Positions 8,667-17,947 of a stretch of 64,000 nt of DNA are shown here, piece after piece. Both the position numbers and the translations under genes were made by a program. The stretch spans positions 1,421,419 through 1,485,418 of the forward strand of contig NZ_OY781872.1 in assembly GCF_963677065.1 (NCBI RefSeq). The letters are read 5' to 3'. Numbering within the stretch: the first letter of the stretch is position 1; every line of letters begins with the position of its first letter. Source of the DNA: an uncultured Methanoregula sp. Its GTDB lineage: Archaea > Halobacteriota > Methanomicrobia > Methanomicrobiales > Methanospirillaceae. The notes beneath the pieces are model-generated. The model saw only the letters and a list, made by a program, of their open reading frames with translations, searched no databases and was not told the origin of the DNA.

Positions 8667-9110
8667 ATGGAACGGAATATCGGTTTTAAGGAGCGAAGGT
8701 ACATAGAAGAATTGCGGATCCTGACCCGGTCGACAGCTCTCGACTGCGTGATCGACGACCGGTTCGACCGGGTCATCTACGTGATCCGGCCGGGCGACAT
8801 GGGTCTTGCGATCGGTAAAAAAGGGGAGAATATCAAGCGCCTTCAGAATGTGCTCGGGAAACGCATCGAGATGGTGGAGTATGCCGAGAATCCTGACGCC
8901 TTTATTGCCAATATTTTCAAGCCTGCCGAAGTGGTGAGCGTAGAACGGACCGGGGAGGACGGCCCCCTGAATGTTCTTGTAAAACAGCGCAGCGACCTTG
9001 GTATCGCGATTGGCAAGGCCGGCTGCAATATCGAAAAAGCGCGCATCCTCTGCCGGCGCTTCTTTGGCCTCGAAGTAGGCGAAGTGCTTCTTCCGCAGGT
9101 GGCATCATGA
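8667..9110 (+). CDS. nusA: NusA-like KH-domain transcription/translation factor
   Basis: A short archaeal NusA relative made of two KH domains without the S1 domain of bacterial NusA. The GXXG loops are visible as GKKGENIK (KH1) and GKAGCNIE (KH2). It begins FKERRYIEELRILTRST, as archaeal homologues do. Archaeal NusA binds RNA; a role in termination or ribosomal RNA maturation is assumed. ATG at 8667 was preferred to the TTG at 8655 because it fits the family start. The stop overlaps the hisE start by four bases (ATGA), so the two are co-translated. Confidence 0.88.
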   Translation: MERNIGFKERRYIEELRILTRSTALDCVIDDRFDRVIYVIRPGDMGLAIGKKGENIKRLQNVLGKRIEMVEYAENPDAFIANIFKPAEVVSVERTGEDGPLNVLVKQRSDLGIAIGKAGCNIEKARILCRRFFGLEVGEVLLPQVAS

Positions 9111-9409
9111 GCCGTCCGGTCGATCCGGCGGTGATCGCCGAACTCTGGGCGGTCATCTGCGAACGGGCAGATCACCCGAAAGAATCGTCCTACACAACAA
9201 GCCTCCTGACCGACAAGAAAGGCATCGACAAAGTCCTTGAAAAAGTCGGCGAGGAGTCCACTGAATTCATCCTGGCGGTCAAGAACGGGGTCAACGAGCG
9301 TACGGTTGAAGAATCCGCCGATCTTCTCTTCCACCTTCTCGTTGCCCTCCGTGCGGCGGGAGTGGACCTGGCCGATGTGATGCAGGAACTCGAACACCGG
9401 CGGAAATAA
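9107..9409 (+). CDS. hisE: Phosphoribosyl-ATP pyrophosphatase
   Basis: A 100-residue all-alpha MazG-fold enzyme that hydrolyses phosphoribosyl-ATP to phosphoribosyl-AMP in the second step of histidine synthesis. The magnesium-binding signature KVGEESTEFILAVKN (residues 46-60) and EESADLLFHLLVAL (68-81) are complete. It is the stand-alone archaeal form, not the HisIE fusion. The ATG overlaps the nusA stop, so a metabolic gene is coupled to a transcription factor gene here. No other his gene is in the window. Confidence 0.92.
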   Translation: MSRPVDPAVIAELWAVICERADHPKESSYTTSLLTDKKGIDKVLEKVGEESTEFILAVKNGVNERTVEESADLLFHLLVALRAAGVDLADVMQELEHRRK

Positions 9410-9439
9410 CCCCTTTCTTTTCTCGTATCTGTTCGTACC

Positions 9440-9916
9440 TTATTTTTGCAGGAATGTTGCCAGATCGACCATCACCGGCAGGGACTCCGCTGCTTGTCCT
9501 GCGGTAGCAAGCACGGTTTCGTCCACAAAGACGGGAACATCCCCCCGGAGGGCAAGGGCTATTCCGTCGCTTGGCCGGCAGTCCAGGTACTCCTCCTGCT
9601 GATCATGGGAGAAGACGAGCTGTGCATAATATATCCCGTCTTCGATGGAGTCGATCTGGAGGAACCGGAACGTGATGGAACATTTTGAACAGAGGTCGAG
9701 GAAGAGATCATGGGTGAACGGCCGGGGAAGCATTTCATGGCTGAGGGCGCTGTTGATGGAGACCGCTTCCCAGATGCCGATAAAGATGGGCAGGAGGCGT
9801 TCGCCACCATCGGATAAGAGTACCAGGGGCACGGTGGCTGTATCGCCCACTGCAACGAACACTCCCCTGATTGCGCACTTGACCTGTGCCATACTGTGCA
9901 CAGTGATTGCCGTCAT
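9440..9916 (-). CDS. Bifunctional nuclease family protein (DUF151)
   Basis: A cytoplasmic protein of 158 residues with the BFN/DUF151 fold. Family features are the PIFIGIWEAVSI segment (substitutes for the usual PI-I---EA), RPFTHDLFLDL, and CRPSDGIALALRGDVPVFV near residues 110-128. Plant and bacterial members show nuclease activity on DNA and RNA; archaeal function is not established. GTG at 9919, ATG at 9916 and ATG at 9892 are all possible starts. I chose 9916 as the first ATG. It converges on hisE and is followed upstream on the same strand by the next membrane protein gene. Confidence 0.85.
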   Translation of the reverse strand: MTAITVHSMAQVKCAIRGVFVAVGDTATVPLVLLSDGGERLLPIFIGIWEAVSINSALSHEMLPRPFTHDLFLDLCSKCSITFRFLQIDSIEDGIYYAQLVFSHDQQEEYLDCRPSDGIALALRGDVPVFVDETVLATAGQAAESLPVMVDLATFLQK

Positions 9917-9965
9917 CACTGATAAGAGTTAAGGTGACGGGACTTCCCGTTTTGCAGGCAATGGG

Positions 9966-10991
9966 TTATGGGTTTTCTGCTGCCTTTGCCTCTCTTCTCA
10001 CGATGATGATGCTCGAGAGGATGCCAAGGGCGATGTTGAAGTAATAGAGAACGATCCGCCAGATCACGACAAAAATGCCGACGATTGAAGCCGGGATGAA
10101 GAGCGCGTACATGGAGGTTGCCCCGATCTCTGCTATCCCTGAGCTTCCCGGGGTGAGCGGGATCATCATCAGGATGGCGAGGATGAGCTGGATCACGAAC
10201 GATTCAAGAAACAGGGGGGGCTGGCCAAGCCCGAGAAGGATGAGCGATGCGGTGACAATCTCCGAGACCCAGTAGAGCATGGTAAAAAGCATACCCCAGA
10301 GGAGTCCGCCCTTGGCGCTTTTCACGAACTTGACCACCGACTGCTGGAAGTTGTCGATCTCCTTGTCTGCCCGGATGAGAAGTTCAGCAACTCTTGCCTC
10401 CTCCCACTTCCTGGTGAAGAACCGGGCACACCGGGTCACGACCCGCTTTATCAGATCCGGCCGCCGGATTGCAAGGTAGAAGAGGAAGAGGCACCCGGCA
10501 ACGAAGATCCAGGTGACATAGACCATGATCTCCGAAATTGCACCAAGGCTCTTCCACTGTTCGGTCAGGACGATCATGGCAAATGCTGCAAGGCCTGCAA
10601 GGGCGATTCCGTCCAGCACCCGCTCCATGATGACGACCGCTGTTGCGTCACCTATGGGGACCTTGGCCTTGTAGAGCTCGTGAATACGGACCGGTTCCCC
10701 GCCGGTCTGGGCCGGGGTGACGGCAGCTGCGAGCAGGTTGGCGAAGACGAGGTTGAGGCTGTAGAAGAACCCGATGTTGTACCCGAGGGACCCCGACATC
10801 TTCTTGACCCGCATGGCCCAGAAGCACATGGTCAGGATGTGGGTGAGAAATGCGAGGAGGAGGAACCAGGGATTGATCTTCTGGAGATAGGAGAGGGTAT
10901 TTTCATTGATGGTAAAATAGAGGATGATGAGTAAGACGACAAGGGAGAAACCAACCGAGATATAGAGCCATTTGACCTGCGATTTATCCAT
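9966..10991 (-). CDS. Flippase-like (LPG synthase TM / UPF0104) membrane protein
   Basis: A 341-residue integral membrane protein with about eight hydrophobic segments. Family signatures are NLLAAAVTPAQTGGEPVRI (residues 85-103), RVLDGIAL and TPGSSGIAEI near residue 285. The family is related to the flippase half of MprF and to AglD-type proteins; members are thought to move or modify lipid-linked substrates. No soluble synthetase domain is present, so a transport-like role is more likely than aminoacyl transfer. A TATA-like stretch lies near 11047-11062 on its upstream side. It is not obviously in an operon. Confidence 0.85.
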   Translation of the reverse strand: MDKSQVKWLYISVGFSLVVLLIILYFTINENTLSYLQKINPWFLLLAFLTHILTMCFWAMRVKKMSGSLGYNIGFFYSLNLVFANLLAAAVTPAQTGGEPVRIHELYKAKVPIGDATAVVIMERVLDGIALAGLAAFAMIVLTEQWKSLGAISEIMVYVTWIFVAGCLFLFYLAIRRPDLIKRVVTRCARFFTRKWEEARVAELLIRADKEIDNFQQSVVKFVKSAKGGLLWGMLFTMLYWVSEIVTASLILLGLGQPPLFLESFVIQLILAILMMIPLTPGSSGIAEIGATSMYALFIPASIVGIFVVIWRIVLYYFNIALGILSSIIIVRREAKAAENP

Positions 10992-11106
10992 GTTCCTCTC
11001 CTTTGAAAATGAGCAGACGCTGTATGGTGGCTGTTACCTTTACAGATTATTGGATATAGTATAAACGTCTTTAGAAGATATAACCGTGTTCCGGCTTCTG
11101 CCGGTT

Positions 11107-11685
11107 TTATACCGTGAATATATCCCGGTTCGAGACAATGGAAAAGAGCCCGGCGGTCACCGCAGCGTCAAGCCACCCGTGCCCGTAACTAAGGGAGGCA
11201 AGAGCCCGCTCCTGTGTGCCGTTTTTCCTGGACCGGTCCCCGTAATCTGCATAGGTGCCTGAGATGCAGAGCACCCGTAAGGCAAAGGCATGTCCGGGTG
11301 CTGATGCATCCGGTGCCGGTATTACCGATGAGCGGGCGGTGTCGAGCAGCCGTGCATACCGTGCTGTCTTCTCGGACAGTTTTTCCTTAAGTCTATCCGG
11401 CATCTGATCGTCAGGCCCATCGAAGATACAGGGAATGGTGCGGTCCCGGCAGGAAAGGATGCCATACGCGATACCGAAATGCAGCCACCCCGAGGCATAC
11501 CAGTAACTCGCAAGGGCGTTGACCAGATCCCCGGAGGCAAAAAAACCCCTGCCGTCGCTCTCGTAGGACCGGGCCATCAGGTGGATAGCTGCGCCGATCT
11601 CTCCAAGCGGGCTGTCCCCCGTGCACGGACAATGGCAGAGTGCGAGCGTGTCTGCAAGAACCGCCTGGCATTCAGCGCTCTTCAT
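11107..11685 (-). CDS. DUF357-family protein
   Basis: A helical cytoplasmic protein of 192 residues. The central segment [39 protein letters not shown] and the later [21 protein letters not shown] are the signature of DUF357, which resembles a short helical repeat. The function is unknown. Its ATG overlaps the dph5 stop by four bases, so it is translated with diphthine synthase. The coupling is suggestive of a translation-linked role but does not prove one. Confidence 0.85.
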   Translation of the reverse strand: MKSAECQAVLADTLALCHCPCTGDSPLGEIGAAIHLMARSYESDGRGFFASGDLVNALASYWYASGWLHFGIAYGILSCRDRTIPCIFDGPDDQMPDRLKEKLSEKTARYARLLDTARSSVIPAPDASAPGHAFALRVLCISGTYADYGDRSRKNGTQERALASLSYGHGWLDAAVTAGLFSIVSNRDIFTV

Positions 11686-12431
11686 AATCCTGCAAACATC
11701 TCCAGGTACTCCCGCTCCATGTCGTGGAGTTCCGCAGGTACGATGAGGATGTGCAGCGGCGGGCCGAACTCGGCGGTCGCGAGCTGGCTTCCCGGCCCGG
11801 CCCGGACAACCGGGTTCTCCGATCCCGCCCGGGCAATCCCGACATAGAGGGGGATGGCACCTCCTTTTGCGGCTGCCATCCGGTCGAGGAGAGTGACCGC
11901 TTCCGGTACTGTCATGTACCGCTCGTTCTGGATATCGAGATACACGATTGTGTGCAGGTTCTGTGCAAGGTTCTTCTCGATCACTTCATACGGGGTTGTC
12001 GGGAACCAGTTCTTCTGCGGGAACGGGAGGGAGCAGGATTTCCCGAACCGGTAGTTCTGGAGGCCGGAGAGACCGCAGATGGCGCTCGATATGGATGCTG
12101 CGTGGATGATTGCCGTCCGGATACCTCTTTCGCCTGCCCGCATCCGCAGATCGCTGTGCGTTGTGGAGACCATCGGGTCGCCGGCACACAGGAACGCGAC
12201 GTTGCTTTCCGCTGCAAGCCTGAGGAGTTCGTCGGGATGCTGTTCCACGTCCTCCCGGTAGAGGGGCGTTACCGGTTTCTCGTAATATGCTTCGAGTTCC
12301 TCCCGTGAAGACCCCATGAGGAGCGAGGTGTAGCATTCAAGGAATACATGATCCGCGTCCCGGATGCACTGGAATCCCTTTAGGGAAATATCCGTCTTGT
12401 CAAAGAGGCCGAGGCCGACAAAGGTCAACAT
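11682..12431 (-). CDS. dph5: Diphthine synthase
   Basis: A SAM-dependent methyltransferase of the precorrin-methylase-like fold, 249 residues. It trimethylates the modified histidine of elongation factor 2 in diphthamide synthesis. Characteristic stretches are [19 protein letters not shown] at the N-terminus, [11 protein letters not shown] (SAM-binding) and [22 protein letters not shown]. The open frame extends upstream, but ATG at 12431 matches the family start exactly. It is first in a two-gene unit with the DUF357 gene. Confidence 0.93.
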   Translation of the reverse strand: MLTFVGLGLFDKTDISLKGFQCIRDADHVFLECYTSLLMGSSREELEAYYEKPVTPLYREDVEQHPDELLRLAAESNVAFLCAGDPMVSTTHSDLRMRAGERGIRTAIIHAASISSAICGLSGLQNYRFGKSCSLPFPQKNWFPTTPYEVIEKNLAQNLHTIVYLDIQNERYMTVPEAVTLLDRMAAAKGGAIPLYVGIARAGSENPVVRAGPGSQLATAEFGPPLHILIVPAELHDMEREYLEMFAGL

Positions 12432-12483
12432 GGTTTCACTATACCTGTGCTCCGGTTTTATCCGGGTATCTGTATCCGATTCA

Positions 12484-13644
12484 TCAGAACGGGATCCGGG
12501 TGATATAATTGACCAGCGATTCGAGAACCCGGTGGACATCATCGCTATCGTTTGCGGATATGAAATAAAGGGGTATTTCCCTGGGAATCTGGAGGGTAGA
12601 CCGGATCTCATCCTCTGTCATCACAGCGTCCTCCTGCTTCCTGTTCGCGGCAATGACAACCGGGATCCGCTGCTTTGCAACGAGAAGTGCAAGGTCTTTA
12701 GCCTGGGAGATACGTCCGGGATCTGAGGCATCGATCACGATCACGACGCCCATGGCGTGGTGGAGCGCAGGCAGGACCTGATGGGCGAGGAGCCCCCCCG
12801 GGATGCCGTAGAGCGTGATATCGAAGTTTTTCCACTTCAGCCATCCGAAGTCCATACTTCCTGGTACCGGTTCACGTCCGCGATCCGCCACCGGCGGGAC
12901 CTTTCCTGCCCCCGAGGCATGGGAGATGAAGGTAGATTTCCCGGATTTTTCCGGCCCGATCACCACGATCTTCGGGATATAGGGAATGACCATTCCCTCG
13001 TGGATCGAGAATGGGATCGAGCGGATCGGGATGGGTGCCCAGGAAGCGTGGACGAGCGTGAAATAACTGAACGGTGGCAGGGGGTGGGTCGAGAGCCGGA
13101 TTGTCAGGACCAGGTCGAACGCGTGCTTCTTAATAAACTGCTCCACCAGCGGATCCCCTTCAAGGTTGAGATGTTCCAGGATGAGCGTTGTCTTCCTGCC
13201 CTGCAGTGCGGATTCCAGGATGCAGAGGCCGGTCTCCAGCCCGAACTCCTCATACAGCAGATCGAAGTAGGCAAAAATTACATCGATCCGGTGATCCTGA
13301 CAGATCTTCTGGATCCGGGCTTTCCAGTCGCGGGCTTTTGACTCTTTTGAAGTTGCCCCTTTCTGGATCCTCTCTCCGTCAATTGCATCGATGAAGAGGA
13401 GCCTGTCCGAGCAGAGGGTTTTTTTATCCACCTGCATTGCTATCGCGTCATGCCGGAATGCATCGACCGTGGTATTGGGCATGATGACCAGGCAGGTCAG
13501 CCCTTTTTTCAAGGCTGCGGCAAGGGTCGATGTCATGAAGAACTGACCATTGACGCCGGGCTCCATGCTGTAGATTACTTTGTCCCCCCCGGGGATGCCG
13601 CCCCCCAGCATCTCGTCCAGGGCATTTATCCCGGTTGAGATCAT
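12484..13644 (-). CDS. RecA/KaiC-like domain without a P-loop fused to a small GTPase domain
   Basis: Two halves are visible in 386 residues. Residues 1-210 have a KaiC-like layout ([21 protein letters not shown], later [10 protein letters not shown]) but the P-loop position reads [11 protein letters not shown], lacking GKT/S. Residues about 225-386 are a G domain: Walker A is intact (GPEKSGKST), the DXXG position reads YGIPGG, and the NKXD position reads ANRKQ, so guanine specificity may be weak. [12 protein letters not shown] is a normal strand. ATG at 13644 overlaps the stop of the upstream gene by four bases and was preferred to an upstream GTG. The product probably forms a complex with the neighbouring KaiC-like protein. 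Confidence 0.75.
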   Translation of the reverse strand: MISTGINALDEMLGGGIPGGDKVIYSMEPGVNGQFFMTSTLAAALKKGLTCLVIMPNTTVDAFRHDAIAMQVDKKTLCSDRLLFIDAIDGERIQKGATSKESKARDWKARIQKICQDHRIDVIFAYFDLLYEEFGLETGLCILESALQGRKTTLILEHLNLEGDPLVEQFIKKHAFDLVLTIRLSTHPLPPFSYFTLVHASWAPIPIRSIPFSIHEGMVIPYIPKIVVIGPEKSGKSTFISHASGAGKVPPVADRGREPVPGSMDFGWLKWKNFDITLYGIPGGLLAHQVLPALHHAMGVVIVIDASDPGRISQAKDLALLVAKQRIPVVIAANRKQEDAVMTEDEIRSTLQIPREIPLYFISANDSDDVHRVLESLVNYITRIPF

Positions 13645-14348
13645 GGCAGGATCACTACCTGGCCTTTTGTGATCGTGAACTTGAGCCATTCGCCGGTTAC
13701 TCCCCGGATGCCCACAACCCGGAAGAACGTGATGTTGTTCTCTAGCTTCACCTCGATAACGCAGTTCATCAGCTGTTTGATCAAGGAGAGCGTTTTTTCG
13801 TCAAACGACTCGCTGTTGAGAAGATAAATGCCCACTCCTTCGATCTTCTTGAGTTTGGCGGTCAGGACATGGAGAAACTGGTAGAGCACCTCAAGCCTGC
13901 GGTACATGAGAAGGGTAGAGATAGAGTTCACGCAGAACCGGATGGGCGGGGGAAAGAGACCCGGCTCCCCCTCCGAGAAGTCCCCTTCGAAGATAGTCTC
14001 GATCATATTGGAGAACTTGATCCCGATACCGGTGAGATCGGTCGGGCTTGAGACGAACATCAGCCGGGTGGTATCGGCAATGCTCGGGGTGGAGCTCTTG
14101 GTTATGGCATCGATTACCCCGACAAAGCGTTTGTCGGCCCCCGCGACTTTGAAATAGTCCACCACTTCGGCGGCACGTTCGTTGGTGGAAAGGACAATGG
14201 AATATTCGCCCTGCAGGGGTTTTATGAGCGCATAGGCGAGCTGGTCGGCATAGCTCATCGGGGGTGCGAGAATGAGGATATTGGCTCCTGCCTCAAATCC
14301 GCCGCTTACGCTATCGATCTGTGCTATTCCAGTCTTATAACAATACAT
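13641..14348 (-). CDS. KaiC/RecA-like protein lacking a P-loop
   Basis: A 235-residue protein with the single-domain KaiC/Rad55-like layout: TGIAQIDSVSGGFEAGANILIL at the start and FCVNSISTLLMYRRLEVLYQFLHVL in the position of Walker B. The nucleotide-binding loop reads APPMSYADQL and lacks the GKT/S residues, so ATP hydrolysis is unlikely. It may serve as a regulatory or scaffold partner for the overlapping gene at 12484-13644. Archaeal relatives include FlaH and gas-vesicle or circadian-type ATPases, but I cannot place it further. Confidence 0.75.
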   Translation of the reverse strand: MYCYKTGIAQIDSVSGGFEAGANILILAPPMSYADQLAYALIKPLQGEYSIVLSTNERAAEVVDYFKVAGADKRFVGVIDAITKSSTPSIADTTRLMFVSSPTDLTGIGIKFSNMIETIFEGDFSEGEPGLFPPPIRFCVNSISTLLMYRRLEVLYQFLHVLTAKLKKIEGVGIYLLNSESFDEKTLSLIKQLMNCVIEVKLENNITFFRVVGIRGVTGEWLKFTITKGQVVILP

Positions 14349-14494
14349 TTACTAACTTGATCATTTCTTGAGAATGTTTATAATCTCTCCTATACCAAAA
14401 CCCCGGAACAACGTCATTGCTGTCAGGATCTCTCCGCAGTCCTGCCATGTTGTTTTTGTTCACTTTTCAAGAATCTCTTTGCCCGGCAACCTGA

Positions 14495-14510
14495 TTTAGG
14501 GAACCCGAAT
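14495..14510 (+). promoter_or_regulatory. Possible second, weaker DtxR-type site
   Basis: TTTAGGGAACCCGAAT is an imperfect inverted repeat with the same TTTAGG left arm and four-base spacer as the better site 23 bases downstream. It overlaps the upstream edge of the AT-rich promoter ATATATTTATTT. Cooperative binding of two dimers is possible. Pattern recognition only. Confidence 0.35.
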
Positions 14511-14517
14511 ATATTTA

Positions 14518-14533
14518 TTTAGGCCAACCTAAA
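14518..14533 (+). promoter_or_regulatory. DtxR-like operator before the feo genes
   Basis: TTTAGGCCAACCTAAA forms 6-base inverted arms (TTTAGG/CCTAAA) around four bases. It resembles the TTAGG...CCTAA iron-box pattern bound by DtxR/IdeR repressors. It sits directly after the TATA-like ATATATTTATTT (14509-14520) and ten bases before the ATG of the DtxR-FeoA gene, ideal for metal-dependent auto-repression. Confidence 0.7.
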
Positions 14534-14543
14534 ATATTATATC

Positions 14544-15260
14544 ATGACCTCCGAGCAGCTGGAAGAGTACCTTGAGAGCATTCTGGACATTGAGGCAAAG
14601 GACGGAATAGCCAAAACGTCCGCGATAGCAAAGTGTCTGAAAGTTGCCCCGGCCAGTGTGACTGAGGCGCTCCAGGTGCTCTCGGAAAAAGGGCTGGTCC
14701 ATTACGAACCCTACAAGGGAGCGACCTTAACGGATCTGGGCCGCGGGATGGCCCGGAAGGTCAAGCGGCGCCACCGGCTCCTCGAGGTGTTCCTGACCGA
14801 TGTCCTCCATATCAAAAGGGAGAATGTCCATGACGAGGCCTGCAAGATGGAGCATACCCTTTCCGACGAGACGGAATGCGCCCTCTGCAAGCTCTTAAAA
14901 GCCCCTGCCCGGTGTCCTCACGGAAGCCTCATCGAAGCCTGCAACCGGCAGGTGGATAGCTGCTCAGCCTGCCTTGAGGGAACTGAGGCCTTTTCCCCCT
15001 GTTTGCGGGGTGAACACCTGATCCCCGTCACCACCCTGTCACCCGGCGAGAAAGGCACCATCGCGTTCATACGGGGCGACAACACCGTTGTCCAGCGCCT
15101 AACCGACCTCGGTCTTACCCTGAAAACCGAGATCCAGCTGATCCGGAAAGCCCCTATGCTCGGCCCGGTGGAGATCGGGGTCCGGAAGACAAAACTTGCC
15201 ATCGATCACGCTATAGCGGACCACATCTTTGTCACCTCCTGCCGGGAGAAAACCGGATGA
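14544..15260 (+). CDS. DtxR-family metal-dependent repressor fused to FeoA
   Basis: A 238-residue fusion. Residues 1-62 are the DtxR winged helix (EEYLESILDIE...SVTEALQVLSEKGLVHYEPYKGATLT). Residues 63-150 are the dimerisation and metal-binding part with HRLLEVFL, DEACKMEH and CPHG. A Cys-rich segment follows (CNRQVDSCSACLEG). Residues about 155-232 are the FeoA SH3-like domain (VTTLSPGEKGTIAFIRG...RLTDLGLT). It should sense Fe(II), bind the palindrome just upstream and repress its own feo operon, while the FeoA part may also assist FeoB. The stop overlaps the feoB start by four bases. Confidence 0.9.
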   Translation: MTSEQLEEYLESILDIEAKDGIAKTSAIAKCLKVAPASVTEALQVLSEKGLVHYEPYKGATLTDLGRGMARKVKRRHRLLEVFLTDVLHIKRENVHDEACKMEHTLSDETECALCKLLKAPARCPHGSLIEACNRQVDSCSACLEGTEAFSPCLRGEHLIPVTTLSPGEKGTIAFIRGDNTVVQRLTDLGLTLKTEIQLIRKAPMLGPVEIGVRKTKLAIDHAIADHIFVTSCREKTG

Positions 15261-17239
15261 GTGGTTGCGGCGACTGTCCCGGGTGCACACCGCTGCCGGT
15301 CATGCCCAAAGGGAAGAGCGAATTTGTTGTCGCTCTTGCCGGCAACGCCAATGTAGGGAAGAGCGCAACGTTCAACCAGCTGACCGGGGTAGACCAGGAC
15401 ATCGGAAACTGGCCGGGCAAAACGGTCGAGCGTGCCGAGGGTCTCCTCCAGCACCGCGGTCAGCGGATCCGCATAATCGACCTGCCGGGGATCTATTCCA
15501 TCACTACCCTCTCTACCGAAGAACAGATCTCCCGTGAATTCATTGCCCACGATCACCCGGACGTTGTGGTCAATGTGATCGATGCATCGGCGCTTGAGCG
15601 GAACCTGTTCTTCACCCTCCAGCTCACGGAACTCGAGAGCCCCATGATCCTTGCCGTCAACCAGATGGACCTTGCGCTGAAAAAAGGGATTTCCATAGAT
15701 CTCCGGAAACTCTCCACGCTTCTCGGTATCCCTGTTGTTCCTACCATTGCAACCCAGGGAAAAGGCATTGCCGAGCTGTCGGACGCAATCGTCTCGGCCA
15801 TTGCAACAAGGCCTAAGCCGCACCTGCTTCCCTATGGAAAGGAAGTGGAAGACCGGATCCGGAAACTCATGGCTCTCCTTCCGGCCGGTTCAGTGAGTTA
15901 TCCGACCCGCTGGACAGCGATCAAACTGCTGGAAGCCGATTCCGATACAATCTGGGAGGCACGAAAAAATGCTCCCGCAGCGGCGGAAGCAGCCCTGATC
16001 TTCCGGCAGGAACTGGAAAAGATACACGGAGAACCGGCTGCAACCATCCTGAGCAACGAGCGGTATCTGGTATCAGAGCAGCTGGTTGCGGAAGTAACAG
16101 AGATCCGCACTCCGGGCGATCATGAAGTATCCTTGACCGAGCGGATTGACCGGCTGGCACTCCACCCGGTCATGGGCTATCTTCTCCTGATACTGATCAT
16201 CGGCGGGCTCCTCATCTGGACATTCATAGTCGGGGCCTGGATCTCCGACCTCCTCACGGTATTCCTTTCCGGTATTGCTCCTGTCCAGCCTCTTGTCAAA
16301 GGATCAGTTACGGATATCATATTCAACGGTGCCTGGACCGGTCTTGTTGCTGCCCTTACGCTGATCCTCCCCTATGTGATCCCGTTCTACCTGTTCCTTG
16401 CCCTTATCGAGGATTCGGGACTGCTCACCCGGTTCTCCCTGATGCTTGACCGGGGAATGCACAAGATGGGCCTGCACGGCAAGGCTATCATCCCCCTTGT
16501 CCTTGGATTCGGGTGCACGGTCCCGGCCTGCCTCTCGTGCAGGATCATCGAATCCCCCAAACAGAAGTTCCTTGCCGCCTTCCTGGTCACTCTCGTGCCC
16601 TGCTCGGCCCGGACCATCGTCATCCTCGGGGTCGTCGCACTCTTCGTAAATATCTGGTGGGCGCTTGCCCTGTACCTTTTTGATTTCATCCTGATCATTG
16701 TCCTCGGCCGTCTTGCCTTCCGCCTCCTTCCCGGTGAATCCGTCGGAATGATCATGGAGATGCCCGATTACCATGTCCCCACTGCTCCCGTGGTACTCGG
16801 CCAGACCTGGCAGCGGACCAAATCGCTCATCTGGATTGTCCTTCCTGCATATATTGTCGGCAGCATCGCGATCACCGCTGCATACGCCGGTGGGTTCCTT
16901 GAACCGATCAATACGATCCTTTCCCCTATTACCGTCCTCCTCCTCGGCCTTCCGGCCCTGACCGGTGCCGTGTTCGTCTTCGGCTTTATCCGGAAGGAGA
17001 TGACCATTCTCGCCCTCGCTGCATTGTTCGGGACAACGATCTTCTCCACGATCTTAACCCCGGTCCAGCTCATCGTCTTTGGTCTTGTGGCCATGCTGTA
17101 TGCTCCCTGTATCTCAACCCTCCTTGCCCTGTCAAAGGAATTCGGCTGGAAACAGGCCCTCTCCATAGCCGCACTCGAGACTGCCCTTGCGGTTTTTTTC
17201 GGGGCGATCGCGTTCCGGCTGCTATCCCTTTGGATGTAA
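15257..17239 (+). CDS. feoB: Ferrous iron transporter FeoB
   Basis: A 660-residue membrane transporter. The N-terminus has a small Cys cluster (CGDCPGC). The cytoplasmic G domain follows: G1 GNANVGKS near residue 32, G3 DLPG, G4 NQMD. A helical GDI-like region covers about residues 190-285. The C-terminal part has the two gate motifs with about eight transmembrane helices, including LGFGCTVPACLSCR and LVPCSARTIV. It imports Fe(II) driven or gated by GTP. It is translationally coupled to the DtxR-FeoA gene and so falls under the same iron operator. Confidence 0.95.
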   Translation: MSGCGDCPGCTPLPVMPKGKSEFVVALAGNANVGKSATFNQLTGVDQDIGNWPGKTVERAEGLLQHRGQRIRIIDLPGIYSITTLSTEEQISREFIAHDHPDVVVNVIDASALERNLFFTLQLTELESPMILAVNQMDLALKKGISIDLRKLSTLLGIPVVPTIATQGKGIAELSDAIVSAIATRPKPHLLPYGKEVEDRIRKLMALLPAGSVSYPTRWTAIKLLEADSDTIWEARKNAPAAAEAALIFRQELEKIHGEPAATILSNERYLVSEQLVAEVTEIRTPGDHEVSLTERIDRLALHPVMGYLLLILIIGGLLIWTFIVGAWISDLLTVFLSGIAPVQPLVKGSVTDIIFNGAWTGLVAALTLILPYVIPFYLFLALIEDSGLLTRFSLMLDRGMHKMGLHGKAIIPLVLGFGCTVPACLSCRIIESPKQKFLAAFLVTLVPCSARTIVILGVVALFVNIWWALALYLFDFILIIVLGRLAFRLLPGESVGMIMEMPDYHVPTAPVVLGQTWQRTKSLIWIVLPAYIVGSIAITAAYAGGFLEPINTILSPITVLLLGLPALTGAVFVFGFIRKEMTILALAALFGTTIFSTILTPVQLIVFGLVAMLYAPCISTLLALSKEFGWKQALSIAALETALAVFFGAIAFRLLSLWM

Positions 17240-17312
17240 TAACCCCCGGCGAAACGTATTCCCGATATAACCCCCAAGAATTTTTACTTTGACCCCCAAT
17301 AGTGGAAGTGCG

Positions 17313-17942
17313 ATGATCTACTGGCTTTACGGGCGGAGGCTCATGCGGCAGATTCACGATCTGCCGGGCCATGTCTGTTTCATGATCAGCGGCCGGGATA
17401 TGCAGGATGCGCCGGCAAAGATCTACCAGATCACCCAGTGGTGCATCGAGATCTCTTCGGTTGTTGCAAACCAGAACCCCTCCGTTCAGGGAGGCCTCCG
17501 GGGGATCACGTTCCACATTGCAACCGATTCCCCCGGCTCACTCGAACCGTGCCTGGACGAGATCCGCAGGATAGACACGATTGCCCGCCTGATCCTTCAT
17601 GTGGGCGACCGCGAAGAGATTACCGGTTCGGGTATGGATGTTGTTGTCGCAATCGGGAAGAGCGGACGCGAGGAGATCACCGAATGTATACGGAGGATGG
17701 CAAAAGATAATGTCCCTCCCGAGGCTGTTGATGAGAACCTGCTCGAATCCTATCTCACGTTCAAGTACATGCCCGATGTCGTGATCAAGAGCGGCGGCGA
17801 CCACCTGACCGATTTCCTCATCTGGCAGTCGGTCTATTCGGAGCTCTTCTTCTCCGATGTCAACTGGAAACTGTTCCGGAAAGTGGACTTTCTCCGCATC
17901 CTGCGGGACTACCAGTCGAGGGTGCGCCGGTTCGGAAAGTAG
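17313..17942 (+). CDS. Cis-prenyltransferase-like protein, probably non-catalytic subunit
   Basis: The C-terminal third matches undecaprenyl diphosphate synthase: PDVVIKSGGDHLTDFLIWQ, SELFFSDVNWKLFRKVDFL and RDYQSR. The N-terminus has the matching PGHVCFMISGRDM, but the catalytic Asp of the DGN motif is replaced by Ser (ISGR). The protein is 209 residues, shorter than the usual 240-260. Eukaryotic cis-prenyltransferases pair such an inactive subunit (NgBR/Nus1) with an active one; an active paralogue lies at 18729-19493. I infer a heteromeric enzyme making the polyprenyl carrier for glycosylation. ATG at 17313 follows GGAAGTG; a TTG at 17289 is less likely. Confidence 0.75.
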   Translation: MIYWLYGRRLMRQIHDLPGHVCFMISGRDMQDAPAKIYQITQWCIEISSVVANQNPSVQGGLRGITFHIATDSPGSLEPCLDEIRRIDTIARLILHVGDREEITGSGMDVVVAIGKSGREEITECIRRMAKDNVPPEAVDENLLESYLTFKYMPDVVIKSGGDHLTDFLIWQSVYSELFFSDVNWKLFRKVDFLRILRDYQSRVRRFGK

Positions 17943-17947
17943 GGCTG

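Noticed and set aside
17243..17297. Three CCCCC-containing motifs between feoB and the next gene
   Set aside because: They share only short C-runs with the three-arm elements; no tag, spacer motif or inverted arm is present.
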